From assembly GCF_009363855.1 (NCBI RefSeq), contig NZ_CP045423.1, forward strand, positions 1,084,001 to 1,148,000: 64,000 nt of DNA, in the 5' to 3' direction. The first letter of the stretch is position 1, and every line of letters starts with the position of its first letter. The notes below the pieces were generated by a model. The model ran no database searches. It saw only the letters and a program-made list of their open reading frames with translations, and was not told the origin of the DNA. Positions 36,884-46,655 of the stretch are shown here, one piece after another. This DNA comes from Microvirga thermotolerans (GTDB taxonomy: Bacteria; Pseudomonadota; Alphaproteobacteria; Rhizobiales; Beijerinckiaceae). Both the position numbers and the translations under genes were made by a program.

Positions 36884-36913
36884 ACCTCGCATCGATCCGC
36901 CCGCGCCGAGAAA

Positions 36914-37426
36914 CTACAGAGGACCCGACAGGATGGACCTGAGATCGCCTTTGAAATCTTCGGGCGCAATCCAGACGATGTTGGCGATCCGCCACCCCTT
37001 GGCGGTCTTGACGAGGTCGTACCGGATCTTCGCCGGCTGACCCAGATTCCGGAACGACGCGACCGCCTGCGCCGTCTCGGCGTCCTGGGAAACGATCTCG
37101 ATCCCGAGACCTTTGATCTCGAAATCCTGCCCGGCGGTGAACGGATCGAAGCCGATGCGTCCCACCTCGCCCTTGGATTCCCGCACATCCCGCAGGATCA
37201 GCTTCGTCATGGCGGGATCGAAGTAGAGACTGGCCCTGTTGCCGCGCCAGTCCAGGCCCATGGCTCCGGGGCCCGAATACTTCTTGTAGATCGACAGAAG
37301 AAACTGCCGGGGACCGTCGTCCGCCGCGCCCGGCCTGCCCGACAGAACCGTGAGGGCGAGCAGAGCCAGCATGACGGCGAGAAGCAGGCGGCCCGTTGGG
37401 AAGAGGCGATTTTCGAGCGAACGCAT
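36914..37426 (-). CDS. DUF3828 family exported protein
   Basis: A 170-residue protein with an N-terminal signal or anchor (LFPTGRLLLAVMLALLALTV then LSGRPGAADDGP). The mature part opens RQFLLSIYKKYSG, as in DUF3828 proteins, has TAGQDFEIKGLGIEIVSQD, and ends in TAKGWRIANIVW. These belong to the NTF2-like superfamily and are periplasmic proteins of unknown function. It is a single gene, convergent with the Pat-type gene. Confidence 0.7.
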   Translation of the reverse strand: MRSLENRLFPTGRLLLAVMLALLALTVLSGRPGAADDGPRQFLLSIYKKYSGPGAMGLDWRGNRASLYFDPAMTKLILRDVRESKGEVGRIGFDPFTAGQDFEIKGLGIEIVSQDAETAQAVASFRNLGQPAKIRYDLVKTAKGWRIANIVWIAPEDFKGDLRSILSGPL

Positions 37427-37575
37427 GGATGACCGTCCCCATTGGCGCAGGTTGCAAAGGCGCGCTTACATGAGCATCTCGCATGCCGCGTGGGAAGCCT
37501 TCGTGGGGGAGGAAACGTTCGACATGCGGCCCCGCGCCCTTTCGGCAGCCTCATGAGGCGGATGCCCGCCTTTCT

Positions 37576-38817
37576 CTAAGCTGTCCCGGGCACGAGGATG
37601 AAGCCGGGACGCGCCGCGCGAAGGCCGAACACGGCGCACACGGCGGCGATGGAAAGGAAGAACACCACCGGGCCGTCCGTGCCGTTGCCCACGGAACGCA
37701 GGACGCTCACCGCGAAGGGCCCGACGGACGCGCCGAGATAGCCGATGCTCTGCGACATGCCCGAGAGGGTCGCCGCCGCCTCCGGCGAGGGCGAGCGGAG
37801 GGAGATGAACAGGAGCGCGAGGCCGAACAGGCCGCCCTGGCCGAGGCCGAGCACGAGAGCCGACGCGACGCCCGCGCCCATGGGCGCGTAGAGCAGGCCC
37901 ATGAAGCCGGCGGCGGTTGCGCCGAGCACCAGGATCACCAGGACCGCGGGCGGAACCCGCCGGGATGCCAGGGAGGGCACGAGCAGGGCGGTGACGGTCT
38001 GCGCCACGATCGAGACCGACGTGACGAGGCCTGCCTCCGCGACGCCATAGCCGCGGTCCCGCAGCAATGTCGGGAGCCAGCCGAGGACGATGAAGGCGAG
38101 CCCTGCCTGGAGCCCCATGAAGGCTGTCACGTTCCAGGCGGTCCTGTCGCGCAGGAGGGCGGAGAAGTGCGGCAGCCGGGCCATCCGGCCCGCGCGGCCC
38201 GAAATCAGGGCCAGGCCGCTCCAGGCGAGGGCCGTGACGAGGGCCGGCGCGGACCAGACCGCGAGGGCGGAGGTCCAGGTGCCGGCGGTCCAGGCGAGGG
38301 ACGGCGTCAGGCCCGCCGCGCTCGCGCCGCCGACGCTCATGGCCATGGTGTAGAGCCCGGTCGCGAGCCCGGCCCGTTCGGGAAAGTCGCGGCGGATCGC
38401 GACCGGCAGCAGAACGCCGGCCATGCCTATGGCCGCGCCGGATATGAGGGTGCTGGCGAGGAGACCCAGGCTCGAGGCCTGGAGGCGCAGGGCGAGGCCT
38501 GCGGACAGGGCGAGGAGCAGCGAGGCTATGGCGCGCTCGAGGCCCAGCCGTGCCGCGAGCCAGGGCGCGAGCGGCCCGAAGATCCCGAAGCACAGGACGG
38601 GTGCCGTGGTGATGAAGCCGACCCAGAGACGCCCCACGGCGAGATCCCGCTCCACGTCGGGGAGCAGCGTGGCGAGGCTCGTCAGCGCCGGGCGCATGTT
38701 GAAGGCGCCGAGGAGCAGGCAGAGACCCATGAGCGGCAGGAGCCTTGCCAGGGACCTGTCCCGCCTCGTTGGATGCGCCGCGACGGAGGGCGCCTGTTCG
38801 ATCTCGAAGGAGCTCAC
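37576..38817 (-). CDS. MFS transporter, CynX/NimT family
   Basis: A 413-residue, 12-helix major facilitator. The start of helix 1, LLPLMGLCLLLGAFNMRPAL, followed by TSLATLLPDVERDL, is typical of the CynX/NimT (cyanate/nitroimidazole) group, as is GAAIGMAGVLLPVAIRRDFP. The GTG at 38817 is chosen with GCGAGG nine bases upstream; a TTG at 38844 would add nine residues. It shares its strand with the amidohydrolase-ABC operon, so it could export or import a related nitrogen compound (inference). Confidence 0.82.
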   Translation of the reverse strand: MSSFEIEQAPSVAAHPTRRDRSLARLLPLMGLCLLLGAFNMRPALTSLATLLPDVERDLAVGRLWVGFITTAPVLCFGIFGPLAPWLAARLGLERAIASLLLALSAGLALRLQASSLGLLASTLISGAAIGMAGVLLPVAIRRDFPERAGLATGLYTMAMSVGGASAAGLTPSLAWTAGTWTSALAVWSAPALVTALAWSGLALISGRAGRMARLPHFSALLRDRTAWNVTAFMGLQAGLAFIVLGWLPTLLRDRGYGVAEAGLVTSVSIVAQTVTALLVPSLASRRVPPAVLVILVLGATAAGFMGLLYAPMGAGVASALVLGLGQGGLFGLALLFISLRSPSPEAAATLSGMSQSIGYLGASVGPFAVSVLRSVGNGTDGPVVFFLSIAAVCAVFGLRAARPGFILVPGTA

Positions 38818-38917
38818 GGGAGCAAACCTCGCCTTGCGCGGCAACCGGTGCGGCGGCCGCGGTCAATGGTTCCTGCGTCGGGGATCCGGAAGGGGGCGCG
38901 GCCCTCCTTCCGCGCGG

Positions 38918-40372
38918 TCAGTGTTCGATCTGGTCGGTCGCCCGCACGTGGCCCCAGAACATCCTGGGGGTTTCGAGCATGAAGCGGAAACCCGTGCGGT
39001 CGAGCATCGCCTCCGTCTCGCGCTGCGCATCGTCGAGCACCTCGTCCTCGTCGACGAAAACGGCCCTGCGGTCCTTCAGCGCGATGCGGCCGTCGACGAT
39101 CACGGTGTCGACGTCGTTGCCGTTGGCGAAATAGATGAGCCGGAACACGGGCATGTTGAGGGGATAGAGATGCGGCCTGCGCAGGTCGAGCAGCACCACG
39201 TCCGCCTTCTTGCCCGTCTCGAGGGATCCGATCTCCTTCTCCATCCCGAGGGCTCGGGCGGCGTCGATGGTGCACATCTCCAGCACGCGGCCCGGCGGCA
39301 GCCAGGTGGGATCCCGGAAATGCCTGCGGTGATAATGCATGCACTGCTGCATGTGGCGGAACATGTCGCCCGAGCGATCCGGCGCGGTCGCATCCGAGCC
39401 CAGGCAGACATTGGCACCCGCTTCGAGCAGTTCCGGCACGGGGCAGCGCCCCAGGATCGAGGCGATGGCGCTTGGGTTGTGGGCGATGTGGGTGCCCGTG
39501 TCCGCGACGATGCGGATCTCCTCGTCCGTCAGGTCGGTGGCGTGGGAGAGGAGCGCGTTGGGGCCCAGAATCCCGAGTTCCTTCGCATAGGCGACGCTGC
39601 CCTTGTTGTGCCCGTCCTGCGTGAAGACGAGGCCCGCCTCGCGGGCAAGGTCCGCGGTCATGCATGCCTGCCGGCGCGCCTCCTCCAGAGTGCCGGCTCC
39701 GAGCTGCTCGACGTGCTCGGGACGCAGGGTCGGGGTGATGAGGGCGATGTTGAGGCGCCCGCCATGGCTGCCGTGCCAGTTCGCGATCAGCGTCTTGCAG
39801 GTCTCGAACTGCTCCTCGAACGTGACCGGCCGCTCCACCGCCTTGCCGTCGACGAAGCGGGCATAGGTGCGCGGATGCGGCGGCCGCGTCGGACCGACCG
39901 CGACCACGGACCGGGTTCCGACCTCGCGCACGCCCTCGCAATGGGCGTCGCCGTAGACCGGCTCGTCGGTGCGCAGAATGGTGTCTCCGCCGCCGAGGAG
40001 CGAGACGCCGGTGGTCACGCCGAAGCGCAGGCGCTCCAGAGCCGCCAGTCTCGCCTCCGCGCGCCAGAACTCGGGCGTCGAGGCGACCGTGTAGGCCTTC
40101 TCGCACGCCTCGTACCATTGCTGCCCGTCGCCGCCGCCCATGGTCTTGATGAATCCGTGGCCCGCGTGGGCATGGCCGTCGATCAGGCCCGGCATGACGA
40201 TCTTGCGGCTGGCGTCGATCACGGTCGGGGCCCGATGCTGCGCCAGAACCTCCTCCGTCGTGCCGACGGCGACGATCCTGTCCCTCTCGATCGCGACCGC
40301 CCCGTCCTCGATGACGCGCCGCTTCGGGTCCATCGTGACGACGATGCCGTGGGTGATGATGATGTCGGCCAT
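38918..40372 (-). CDS. Amidohydrolase family protein (chlorohydrolase/deaminase type)
   Basis: A 484-residue metal-dependent hydrolase of the AtzA/TrzN/guanine deaminase superfamily. The metal ligands appear as GLIDGHAHAGHG, then LLSHATDLTDEEIR, and the catalytic Asp in LGSDATAPDRSGDMF; HNPSAIASILG is also typical. It should remove an amino or amide group from a ring compound. It lies 20 bases downstream of the ABC ATPase gene in the same operon, so the transported compound is probably its substrate. The start at 40372 gives MADIIITHGIVVTMDPKRRV. Confidence 0.85.
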   Translation of the reverse strand: MADIIITHGIVVTMDPKRRVIEDGAVAIERDRIVAVGTTEEVLAQHRAPTVIDASRKIVMPGLIDGHAHAGHGFIKTMGGGDGQQWYEACEKAYTVASTPEFWRAEARLAALERLRFGVTTGVSLLGGGDTILRTDEPVYGDAHCEGVREVGTRSVVAVGPTRPPHPRTYARFVDGKAVERPVTFEEQFETCKTLIANWHGSHGGRLNIALITPTLRPEHVEQLGAGTLEEARRQACMTADLAREAGLVFTQDGHNKGSVAYAKELGILGPNALLSHATDLTDEEIRIVADTGTHIAHNPSAIASILGRCPVPELLEAGANVCLGSDATAPDRSGDMFRHMQQCMHYHRRHFRDPTWLPPGRVLEMCTIDAARALGMEKEIGSLETGKKADVVLLDLRRPHLYPLNMPVFRLIYFANGNDVDTVIVDGRIALKDRRAVFVDEDEVLDDAQRETEAMLDRTGFRFMLETPRMFWGHVRATDQIEH

Positions 40373-40392
40373 GGAATGCGATGCTCCGGTCG

Positions 40393-42123
40393 TCAGGCGG
40401 CTTGGGTTTCGCCGCGGATTCGGTCGAGGGTCGGGACGAGGGAGATGAGCTCCTTCGTATAGGGGTGCTGCGGTGCCGCGAAAAGGCTTTCGGATGCCGC
40501 CTCCTCCACCAGGGTCCCGCGCCGCATCACGGCGACGCGGTCGCACATCTGGCGCACCACCGCGAGGTCGTGGCTGATGAGGAGGAGGGTGAGGCCCGTG
40601 GCGTCGCGCAGGTCCTTCAGGAGGTTGAGGATCTGCGCCTGCACCGACACGTCGAGAGACGAGGTCGGCTCGTCGCAGACGATCAGCTTCGGGCGCGCGC
40701 CGAGGGCGCGGGCGATGGACAGGCGCTGGCGCTGCCCGCCCGAGAAGGCGTGCGGGAAACGCTGGGCCGCGTCCGCCTCGAGCCCGACCGCCTCGATGAG
40801 CCGGGCCACGTCCTCGTCGGCCTGGGCCCTCGTGGCGGCAAGCCGGTAGAAGAGGATGGGCTCGGCGAGGATGGAGCCGATCCGCAGCCGCCCGTTGAGG
40901 GAGGAGTAGGGATCCTGGAAAATCATCTGGATCGCCTGTCTCAGAGGCCCCGTGCGGCGTGCGGCGCCTTCGCCCGCCACCGCGGTTCCGGCATAGAGGA
41001 CGCGGCCCGAGGTCGGCCGGACGAGGCCCGCCACGACGTTGGCGATGGTCGTCTTGCCGCAGCCGGATTCGCCCACGAGGCCGAACACCTCGCCGCTTCG
41101 CACCGTGAAGCTCACATTGTCCACGGCGCGGAAGCGATGGCCCGCCGATCCGGGAAGCCAGCCGCCGGTCACGTAGTCGACGCAAAGGTTCTCGACGGCG
41201 AGGATCGGCGTGCCCTCCGCCGGCAGGTCCATGCGTTCCGCTCTGGCGCGAAGGGCCGCGCGGGCCTCGGCGGCGCGCCCCTTGCCTTCCTCGCCGAGCA
41301 CGGGAAACCGGTCGAGCCGCGCGTCGATGCGCGGCACCGCGCCGATGAGGGCCCTGGCGTAGGGAGCCTTGGGCCGGCGCAGCACCTCGGCGGTGGGGCC
41401 GCTCTCCACCACCCGGCCGCGATGCATGATGGTCACACGGTCGGCGATCTGCGCCACGACGCCCATGTTGTGGGTCACGAGGAGGATGCCGATTCCGCGC
41501 CGGTCGGCGAGGTCGCGCAGGAGCGCCAGGATCTGCGCCTGCACGGAAACGTCGAGCGCCGTGGTCGGCTCGTCAGCGACCACCAGCTTGGGATCGCACG
41601 AGAGGGCGGCGGCGATCACCACCCGCTGGCGCTGCCCGCCGGAGAGCTGATGCGGATAGGCCTTGAGCCGGCGCTCGGGCTCGGGAATGCCGACCGCGTT
41701 CAGGAGTTCGAGCGCCCGCGCCCGCGCAGCCTCCCTGTCGAGACGGAGATGGGTCCGCATGGTCTCGGTGAGTTGGCTCTCGACGGTGAAGAGCGGGTTG
41801 AGGCTCGTCATCGGATCCTGGAACACCGCTCCGATGTCGCGGCCCAGCACCACGCCCTCGGCCGAGCCCTTCAGGGGATCGAAGGGCTTGCCGCCGATGC
41901 GGATCGTGCCTGCCGCGATCCGGCCGGGCTTTTCGAGCAGGCCCATCACGGCATTGCCGATGGTGGTCTTGCCCGCGCCCGATTCCCCGACGAGGGCATG
42001 GATCTCGCCCGGCTGGATGACGATCGAGGCGTTCTCGACGGCGGTGAAGACGGCGCCGTTCGCGAGAGGGTATTCGACCCGCAGGGCGTCGATGGCGAGG
42101 ACGGGAGGTTGGGCGGCGCTCAT
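40393..42123 (-). CDS. Oligopeptide-type ABC transporter, fused dual ATPase (OppD-OppF)
   Basis: A 576-residue protein with two full ATPase domains. The first has Walker A GESGAGKTT and signature LSGGQRQRV with VVADEPTTALDVSVQ. The second, from about 310, has GESGCGKTT and FSGGQRQRL with VCDEPTSSLDVSVQ. Each domain ends in the Opp/Dpp C-terminal extension (PYARALIGAVP, PYTKELISLVP). Fusion of the two ATPases into one chain is a known variant. Its ATG overlaps the permease stop. It powers import by the two permeases upstream in the operon. Confidence 0.92.
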   Translation of the reverse strand: MSAAQPPVLAIDALRVEYPLANGAVFTAVENASIVIQPGEIHALVGESGAGKTTIGNAVMGLLEKPGRIAAGTIRIGGKPFDPLKGSAEGVVLGRDIGAVFQDPMTSLNPLFTVESQLTETMRTHLRLDREAARARALELLNAVGIPEPERRLKAYPHQLSGGQRQRVVIAAALSCDPKLVVADEPTTALDVSVQAQILALLRDLADRRGIGILLVTHNMGVVAQIADRVTIMHRGRVVESGPTAEVLRRPKAPYARALIGAVPRIDARLDRFPVLGEEGKGRAAEARAALRARAERMDLPAEGTPILAVENLCVDYVTGGWLPGSAGHRFRAVDNVSFTVRSGEVFGLVGESGCGKTTIANVVAGLVRPTSGRVLYAGTAVAGEGAARRTGPLRQAIQMIFQDPYSSLNGRLRIGSILAEPILFYRLAATRAQADEDVARLIEAVGLEADAAQRFPHAFSGGQRQRLSIARALGARPKLIVCDEPTSSLDVSVQAQILNLLKDLRDATGLTLLLISHDLAVVRQMCDRVAVMRRGTLVEEAASESLFAAPQHPYTKELISLVPTLDRIRGETQAA

Positions 42124-43049
42124 CGTTTCACCCGCAGCTTGGGATTGAAGCGGTCGCGGAGCCAGTCGCCCACGATGTTGACCGCCAGGACGAGAATGAC
42201 GAGGGTCAGGGCCGGAAAGAGGGCGATCCACCAGATGCCCGAGAAGACGAACTCGTTGCCGATCCGGATCAGGGTGCCGAGCGAGGGGTAGGTGGGCGGC
42301 ATGCCCACGCCGAGGAAGGAGAGCGTCGCCTCCGTCAGGACCGCCGCTGCGAGGTTGATCGTCGCGATCACCAGCACCGGGCTCATGACGTTGGGCAGGA
42401 TGTGGCGGAGCATGATGCGCCAGGAAGGCAGGCCGATCACCTTCGCGGCCCGCACGTAGTCCTTCGCGGTCTCGACCATGGTCGCGGCGCGCACGGTGCG
42501 GGCGTACTGGACCCACTCGTGGATGGCGATGGCGCAGATGAGGATGAGGGGCGCCCATTCCGCCGTGGCCGCGTTGGGGAAGAGCGCGCGGGCGATTCCG
42601 CTCACCAGCAGGGCGAGCAGGATGGTGGGAAAGCTCAGGATCACGTCGGCGATGCGCATGATGACGGCATCCACCTTGCCGCCGAAGTAGCCGGCGAGCA
42701 GGCCCATGACGACGCCGAGCGTGGCGGCGACGAACACCGCGCCGCCGCCGATGGCGATCGAGACGCGCGCGCCGTAGAGCATGGCTGAGAGAAGGTCCCG
42801 GCCCTGGTTGTCGGTTCCGAGCAGGAAGCGCGCGTCGCCGTCGGCCGTGAAGGACGGCGGCAGCTCTGCGTTGATCAGCTCGAAGCTGGCCAGGTCGGTC
42901 GGATCGTAGGGAGCGATCCAGGACGCCATCAGGGCGCAGCCGACGATGGCGAGGGCGAGCGCCGCGGCCACGATCACGGAGATCGGCGCGCCGATCCGCG
43001 AGAGGAGGCTCCGGGGGACGGGCCGGGGAGCGGAAGCGAGCGTATTCAT
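42120..43049 (-). CDS. Oligopeptide-type ABC transporter permease, DppC/OppC family
   Basis: A 309-residue permease. It contains HFLLGTDNQGRDLL-type periplasmic start (RFLLGTDNQGRDLLSAMLYG), then GLLAGYFGGKVDAVIMRIAD, and the EAA loop YVRAAKVIGLPSWRIMLRHI. About six transmembrane helices with an extended N-terminus are typical of OppC. ATG 43049 overlaps the DppB stop, and its own stop overlaps the ATPase start. Confidence 0.92.
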   Translation of the reverse strand: MNTLASAPRPVPRSLLSRIGAPISVIVAAALALAIVGCALMASWIAPYDPTDLASFELINAELPPSFTADGDARFLLGTDNQGRDLLSAMLYGARVSIAIGGGAVFVAATLGVVMGLLAGYFGGKVDAVIMRIADVILSFPTILLALLVSGIARALFPNAATAEWAPLILICAIAIHEWVQYARTVRAATMVETAKDYVRAAKVIGLPSWRIMLRHILPNVMSPVLVIATINLAAAVLTEATLSFLGVGMPPTYPSLGTLIRIGNEFVFSGIWWIALFPALTLVILVLAVNIVGDWLRDRFNPKLRVKR

Positions 43050-44017
43050 GCGGACCTCGCACGCAGGCGCGGGTCGACGACGGCGTAGAGAATGTCGACC
43101 ACAGTGTTGATGAGGACGAAGAGCAGGCCGACGAACAGCAGATAGGCGGCCATGACGGGGATGTCGACGAAGCTGACGGCCTGGATGAACAGCAATCCCA
43201 TGCCCGGCCACTGGAACACGGTCTCCGTGACGATGGCGAAGGCGATGAGGGAGCCGATCTGCAGCCCGGTGACGGTGATCACCGGCATCAGCGCATTGCG
43301 CAGGGCGAGGCGGAAGTGGATGTAGCGCTTCGGCAGGCCGCGGGCGCGCGCGAAGCGGATGTAGTCGCTGGAGAGCACGTCGATCATCTCGGCCCGCACG
43401 AGGCGCATGATAAGGGTCAGCTGGTAGAGCGCGAGGGTGATGCCGGGCAGGATCAGGGCCTTGAGCCCGCTCAGGGTGAGAAAGCCCGTGCTCCACCAGC
43501 CGAGGTCGACCACTTCTCCCCGCCCGAAGGAGGGCAGCCAGCCCAGGCTGACCGCGAAAACCAAGATCAGCACGATTCCGGTCACGAAGGTCGGCGTCGA
43601 GATGCCGATGAGGGAGAGGGCCTGCACGACCCGCGCCGCCGCCCCGTTCGGCTTGAGGGCGCAGAGGACGCCGAGCGGAATTCCGAGCGAGAGAGAGAGG
43701 ATCGTCGCGACGAGGACCAGCTCCAGGGTCGCGGGCAGGCGCTCGGCGATCAGCTGCGTCACGGGGCGCTGGTTGCGGTAGCTGATGCCCAGGTCGCCCG
43801 AGAGGGTGCGCTGCAGGAAGCGGCCGTACTGCACGACGACCGGCTGGTCGAGGCCGAGAGCGCGGCGCAGCTCCGCCTTCTCCTCGGCGCTCGCATTCTC
43901 GCGCGACATGCTGGCGACCGGATCGCCCACATAGCGGAACATCACGAAGGACACCGCCGAGACGACGAGCATGACGAGCGCCGCTTGCCCGAGACGGGTC
44001 AGGAGAACTTTGAACAT
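43046..44017 (-). CDS. Oligopeptide-type ABC transporter permease, DppB/OppB family
   Basis: A 323-residue permease starting MFKVLLTRLGQAALVMLVVS. It carries LRRALGLDQPVVVQYGRFLQ, the EAA loop YIRFARARGLPKRYIHFRLA and GLQIGSLIAFAIVTETVFQW, all standard DppB marks. About six transmembrane helices. It follows the binding-protein gene by 58 bases in the same operon and forms the channel with the DppC homologue. Confidence 0.92.
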   Translation of the reverse strand: MFKVLLTRLGQAALVMLVVSAVSFVMFRYVGDPVASMSRENASAEEKAELRRALGLDQPVVVQYGRFLQRTLSGDLGISYRNQRPVTQLIAERLPATLELVLVATILSLSLGIPLGVLCALKPNGAAARVVQALSLIGISTPTFVTGIVLILVFAVSLGWLPSFGRGEVVDLGWWSTGFLTLSGLKALILPGITLALYQLTLIMRLVRAEMIDVLSSDYIRFARARGLPKRYIHFRLALRNALMPVITVTGLQIGSLIAFAIVTETVFQWPGMGLLFIQAVSFVDIPVMAAYLLFVGLLFVLINTVVDILYAVVDPRLRARSA

Positions 44018-44075
44018 GACTGCCTCCTGCGGCCCGCTCCTTCGGGGGCGGGCCGCGCAATCGTCTAAGGGCGGC

Positions 44076-45644
44076 CTACTTCACGGTAGCGAACCAGAGG
44101 CGCACGTACTCGTCCGGGAACTGAGGCACTTCGACGCCGTCCCGCACGGCCCAGGCTACCGGCTGCTGGTGGATCGGGATGTATGCCACCGTGTCGCGGG
44201 CGATCTTCAGGGCCTCCACCAGCATGGCGCGGCGCTTCTCCTCGTCGAGCTCCACCGCGGCCTTGCGCGTCAGCTCCTCGATCTGCGGATTGCTGTAGGT
44301 GCTCGCGTTGGAGCCGCCGTAGCCCTCCTTCTGCTCCGTCAGCAGCGAGGCGAGGACGCTGAAGCCGTCCATGGGCGGAAGGGTCGCCCAGCCGACCATC
44401 GAGACGTCGAACTCGCCGCGGTCCTGCCGGGGGAAGTAGGTGGCGCGGGATTCCGTCTGCAGTTCCGTCTGAATGCCGACCTTCGTCCACATGGAGGCGA
44501 TGGCGACGCAGATCTGCTCGTCGTTGATGTAGCGGTCGTTGGGGCAGTTGAGCTTGGTCTTGAAGCCGCTGGGGTAGCCCGCCTCGGCCAGGAGCTTCTT
44601 CGCCTTCTCGGGGTCGTAGCCGAAGGGCCCGTCGTTGTCCTTGGAATAGCCGGGGACCGGTGGCGCCACGAGCGTGCCGGTGTTGCGGGACTTGTCGCGC
44701 ATGACGCGCTTCTTGATCGCCTCGAAGTCGATCGCGTGCCACATGGCCTGACGGACCTTGAGGTCGAGGATGGGGTTCTTCTGCCCCGGCATCGCCTTGA
44801 GCTCCGGCCGGAAGTTCAGGGAGAGCATGATGAGCCGCAGGGACGGCTCCTCGATCACCTTGAAGCCCGACGAGCTGCCGATACGCTGCAGGTCCTGAAG
44901 CGGAGCGGGCGCGATCAGGTCGAGCTCTCCGGAGAGGAGCGCGGCCACCCGGGTAGCGTCGGACTTGATCGGCTTGAACTCGATGCGGTCGAGGTTGTGC
45001 CTGGGCTTGTCCCACCAGTTGGGATTGACCACGAAGACCGTGCCGGCGTCCGGCTTGTAGGATTCCACCTTGAACGGGCCGGTGCCGTTGGCCTGGGTCG
45101 AGGCGGCGGTGGTGACCCCGGTCGCGATGTTGCCGGGCTTCAGGGCGTCGTTCGCCTCCATCCACTCCTTGTCCATGATGTAGACGCCGGCGAGGTCGTT
45201 GAGGAGGAGCGGGTACGGACCCTTGGTGACGATGTCGACCGTGTAGTCGTCGACCTTCTGCGCGCCGGTGACCGTGGCGATGTTGCCGCGCGCCCGCGCG
45301 CCGGGATCGAGGAGCCGGTTGATGGAGGCGACCACATCGTCGGCGGTGAAGGGGTTGCCGTTGTGGAACTTCACGTCGCGGCGCAGCTCGAAGCGCCAGG
45401 TGTCGGGCTTCACCGTCTTCCAGCTCACCGCGAGGGCGGGCTCGAGCTCGAGGTTGCGGCCGCGGCGCACCAGCGGGTCGAACACGTGGTGCAGCATGCT
45501 CGTGGTGAAGCTTTCCGTATGGGCATACGGGTCGAGCGTGGTGATGTCCGTCGGGGAGGACCACCGCAGGGTCTTCGCCTCTGCGGCGAAGCCCATGAGC
45601 GCCCCCATCGCGACGGAGAGACCGAATATGAGCCGTCGATTCAT
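44076..45644 (-). CDS. ABC transporter substrate-binding protein, family 5 (DppA/OppA type)
   Basis: A 522-residue periplasmic receptor. Signal peptide: MNRRLIFGLSVAMGALMGFA to AEA. The mature chain opens KTLRWSSPTDITTLDPYAHT and contains WRFELRRDVKFHNGNPFTAD and NWWDKPRHNLDRIEFKPIKS, the family-5 signature regions. The start at 45644 is set by GGAGGCTAACA just upstream and by the signal peptide. It is first in the operon; two GntR half-operators lie 34-67 bases upstream. The ligand may be an amide or nitrogen heterocycle rather than a peptide, given the two amidohydrolases (inference). Confidence 0.92.
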   Translation of the reverse strand: MNRRLIFGLSVAMGALMGFAAEAKTLRWSSPTDITTLDPYAHTESFTTSMLHHVFDPLVRRGRNLELEPALAVSWKTVKPDTWRFELRRDVKFHNGNPFTADDVVASINRLLDPGARARGNIATVTGAQKVDDYTVDIVTKGPYPLLLNDLAGVYIMDKEWMEANDALKPGNIATGVTTAASTQANGTGPFKVESYKPDAGTVFVVNPNWWDKPRHNLDRIEFKPIKSDATRVAALLSGELDLIAPAPLQDLQRIGSSSGFKVIEEPSLRLIMLSLNFRPELKAMPGQKNPILDLKVRQAMWHAIDFEAIKKRVMRDKSRNTGTLVAPPVPGYSKDNDGPFGYDPEKAKKLLAEAGYPSGFKTKLNCPNDRYINDEQICVAIASMWTKVGIQTELQTESRATYFPRQDRGEFDVSMVGWATLPPMDGFSVLASLLTEQKEGYGGSNASTYSNPQIEELTRKAAVELDEEKRRAMLVEALKIARDTVAYIPIHQQPVAWAVRDGVEVPQFPDEYVRLWFATVK

Positions 45645-45677
45645 TGTTAGCCTCCGTTGAACCCTCTGGCGGGATTT

Positions 45678-45711
45678 ATTGTATCCAATAGATAGAAAAG
45701 TTGCATACAAT
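45678..45711. promoter_or_regulatory. Two GntR operator-like sites before the ABC operon
   Basis: ATTGTATCCAAT (45678-45689) differs at one base, and GTTGCATACAAT (45700-45711) at two bases, from the perfect palindrome ATTGTATACAAT found at 46656 between the GntR gene and the second amidohydrolase. Their presence before the ABC operon suggests control by the same regulator. Confidence 0.6.
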
Positions 45712-45858
45712 CTGGGAGGCGTCAATTCCGCCTGATCCGAGAACTGCCGGGACGGGTGCGAAGGGCGCAGGAAATCGTCCCGCCGGCAGGTCACGGGCGG
45801 CAGGCGGCTTGGGGCTCAGGACGGGAGAGGCGGGAAGGGAAAAGCTTCGTCCGGAGCG

Positions 45859-46557
45859 TCAGCCCGCGTAACGGTCGAGGATCGAGCGGATGTCCCGGTG
45901 CCTGTCGGAGGTCGTGGAGAGCAGGGCCCGCTCCGTTACCGCCTGCAGATGATGGTCCATCGCCTTCATGGCCCGGGCCGCGTCGCGGGCGCGCAGAGCC
46001 TCGATGATCTGCTGGTGCTCGTTGATCGAGCAGTCGGAGGAATGGGGCCGGCTGTAGAGGGCCAGGATCAGGGAGCAGCGGGACACCACCTCATCCACGT
46101 AGCGGGCGAGCACCCCGTTGCCCGAGAGCTCGGCCAGGAGGATGTGGAACTCGCCTGCGAGACGGATCGCAGCCGCTCCGTCGTGGGCATTGGCCTTCGC
46201 CTCCAGGGCGACGTGCTGCTCCAGCATCGCGATGTCCCGGTCGGTGATGCGCTCGGCCAGCCGCGCCAGCACCTGCCGCTCCAGGCACATCCGCGCCTCG
46301 AAGATGTCGTGCGCTTCCGACAGGCTCGGCTGGGCGATGGTCGCGCCCTTGTTGGGCTGGAGATCGACGAGGCCCTCCGCGTTCAGCTTGGCCAGGGCCG
46401 CGCGGACGATGGTGCGGCTGACCCCGAACCGTTCCCCGATCACGTCCTCCGTCAGCTTGTCCCCCGGCATGAGGGCCTGCTCGATGATGGCGCGGCGCAG
46501 GCCGGAATAGACGGATTCGCTCCGCGATCCGGCTGTCTTCGAGGAACGGTTGGGCAT
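45859..46557 (-). CDS. GntR family transcriptional regulator, FCD domain (FadR subfamily)
   Basis: A 232-residue regulator. The winged helix-turn-helix is at about 10-75: SVYSGLRRAIIEQALMPGDK, LTEDVIGERFGVSRTIVRAA. The FCD ligand domain follows with EARMCLERQVLARLAERITD, GEFHILLAELSGN and DEHQQI-type INEHQQIIEAL, whose histidines usually bind a metal and a carboxylate effector. The start MPNRSSKTAG at 46557 is taken; an in-frame ATG at 46608 is possible. It lies between the ABC operon and the divergent amidohydrolase and probably represses both through ATTGTATACAAT sites. Confidence 0.88.
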   Translation of the reverse strand: MPNRSSKTAGSRSESVYSGLRRAIIEQALMPGDKLTEDVIGERFGVSRTIVRAALAKLNAEGLVDLQPNKGATIAQPSLSEAHDIFEARMCLERQVLARLAERITDRDIAMLEQHVALEAKANAHDGAAAIRLAGEFHILLAELSGNGVLARYVDEVVSRCSLILALYSRPHSSDCSINEHQQIIEALRARDAARAMKAMDHHLQAVTERALLSTTSDRHRDIRSILDRYAG

Positions 46558-46655
46558 GCTCGACGGAACCGAGGGGACAAGGTGGGCTCGCCACCATTTA
46601 GTATCCATTTCGATCTCGCACCAAGGGCCAATCCATAAAAGTCTTTGCATCCATC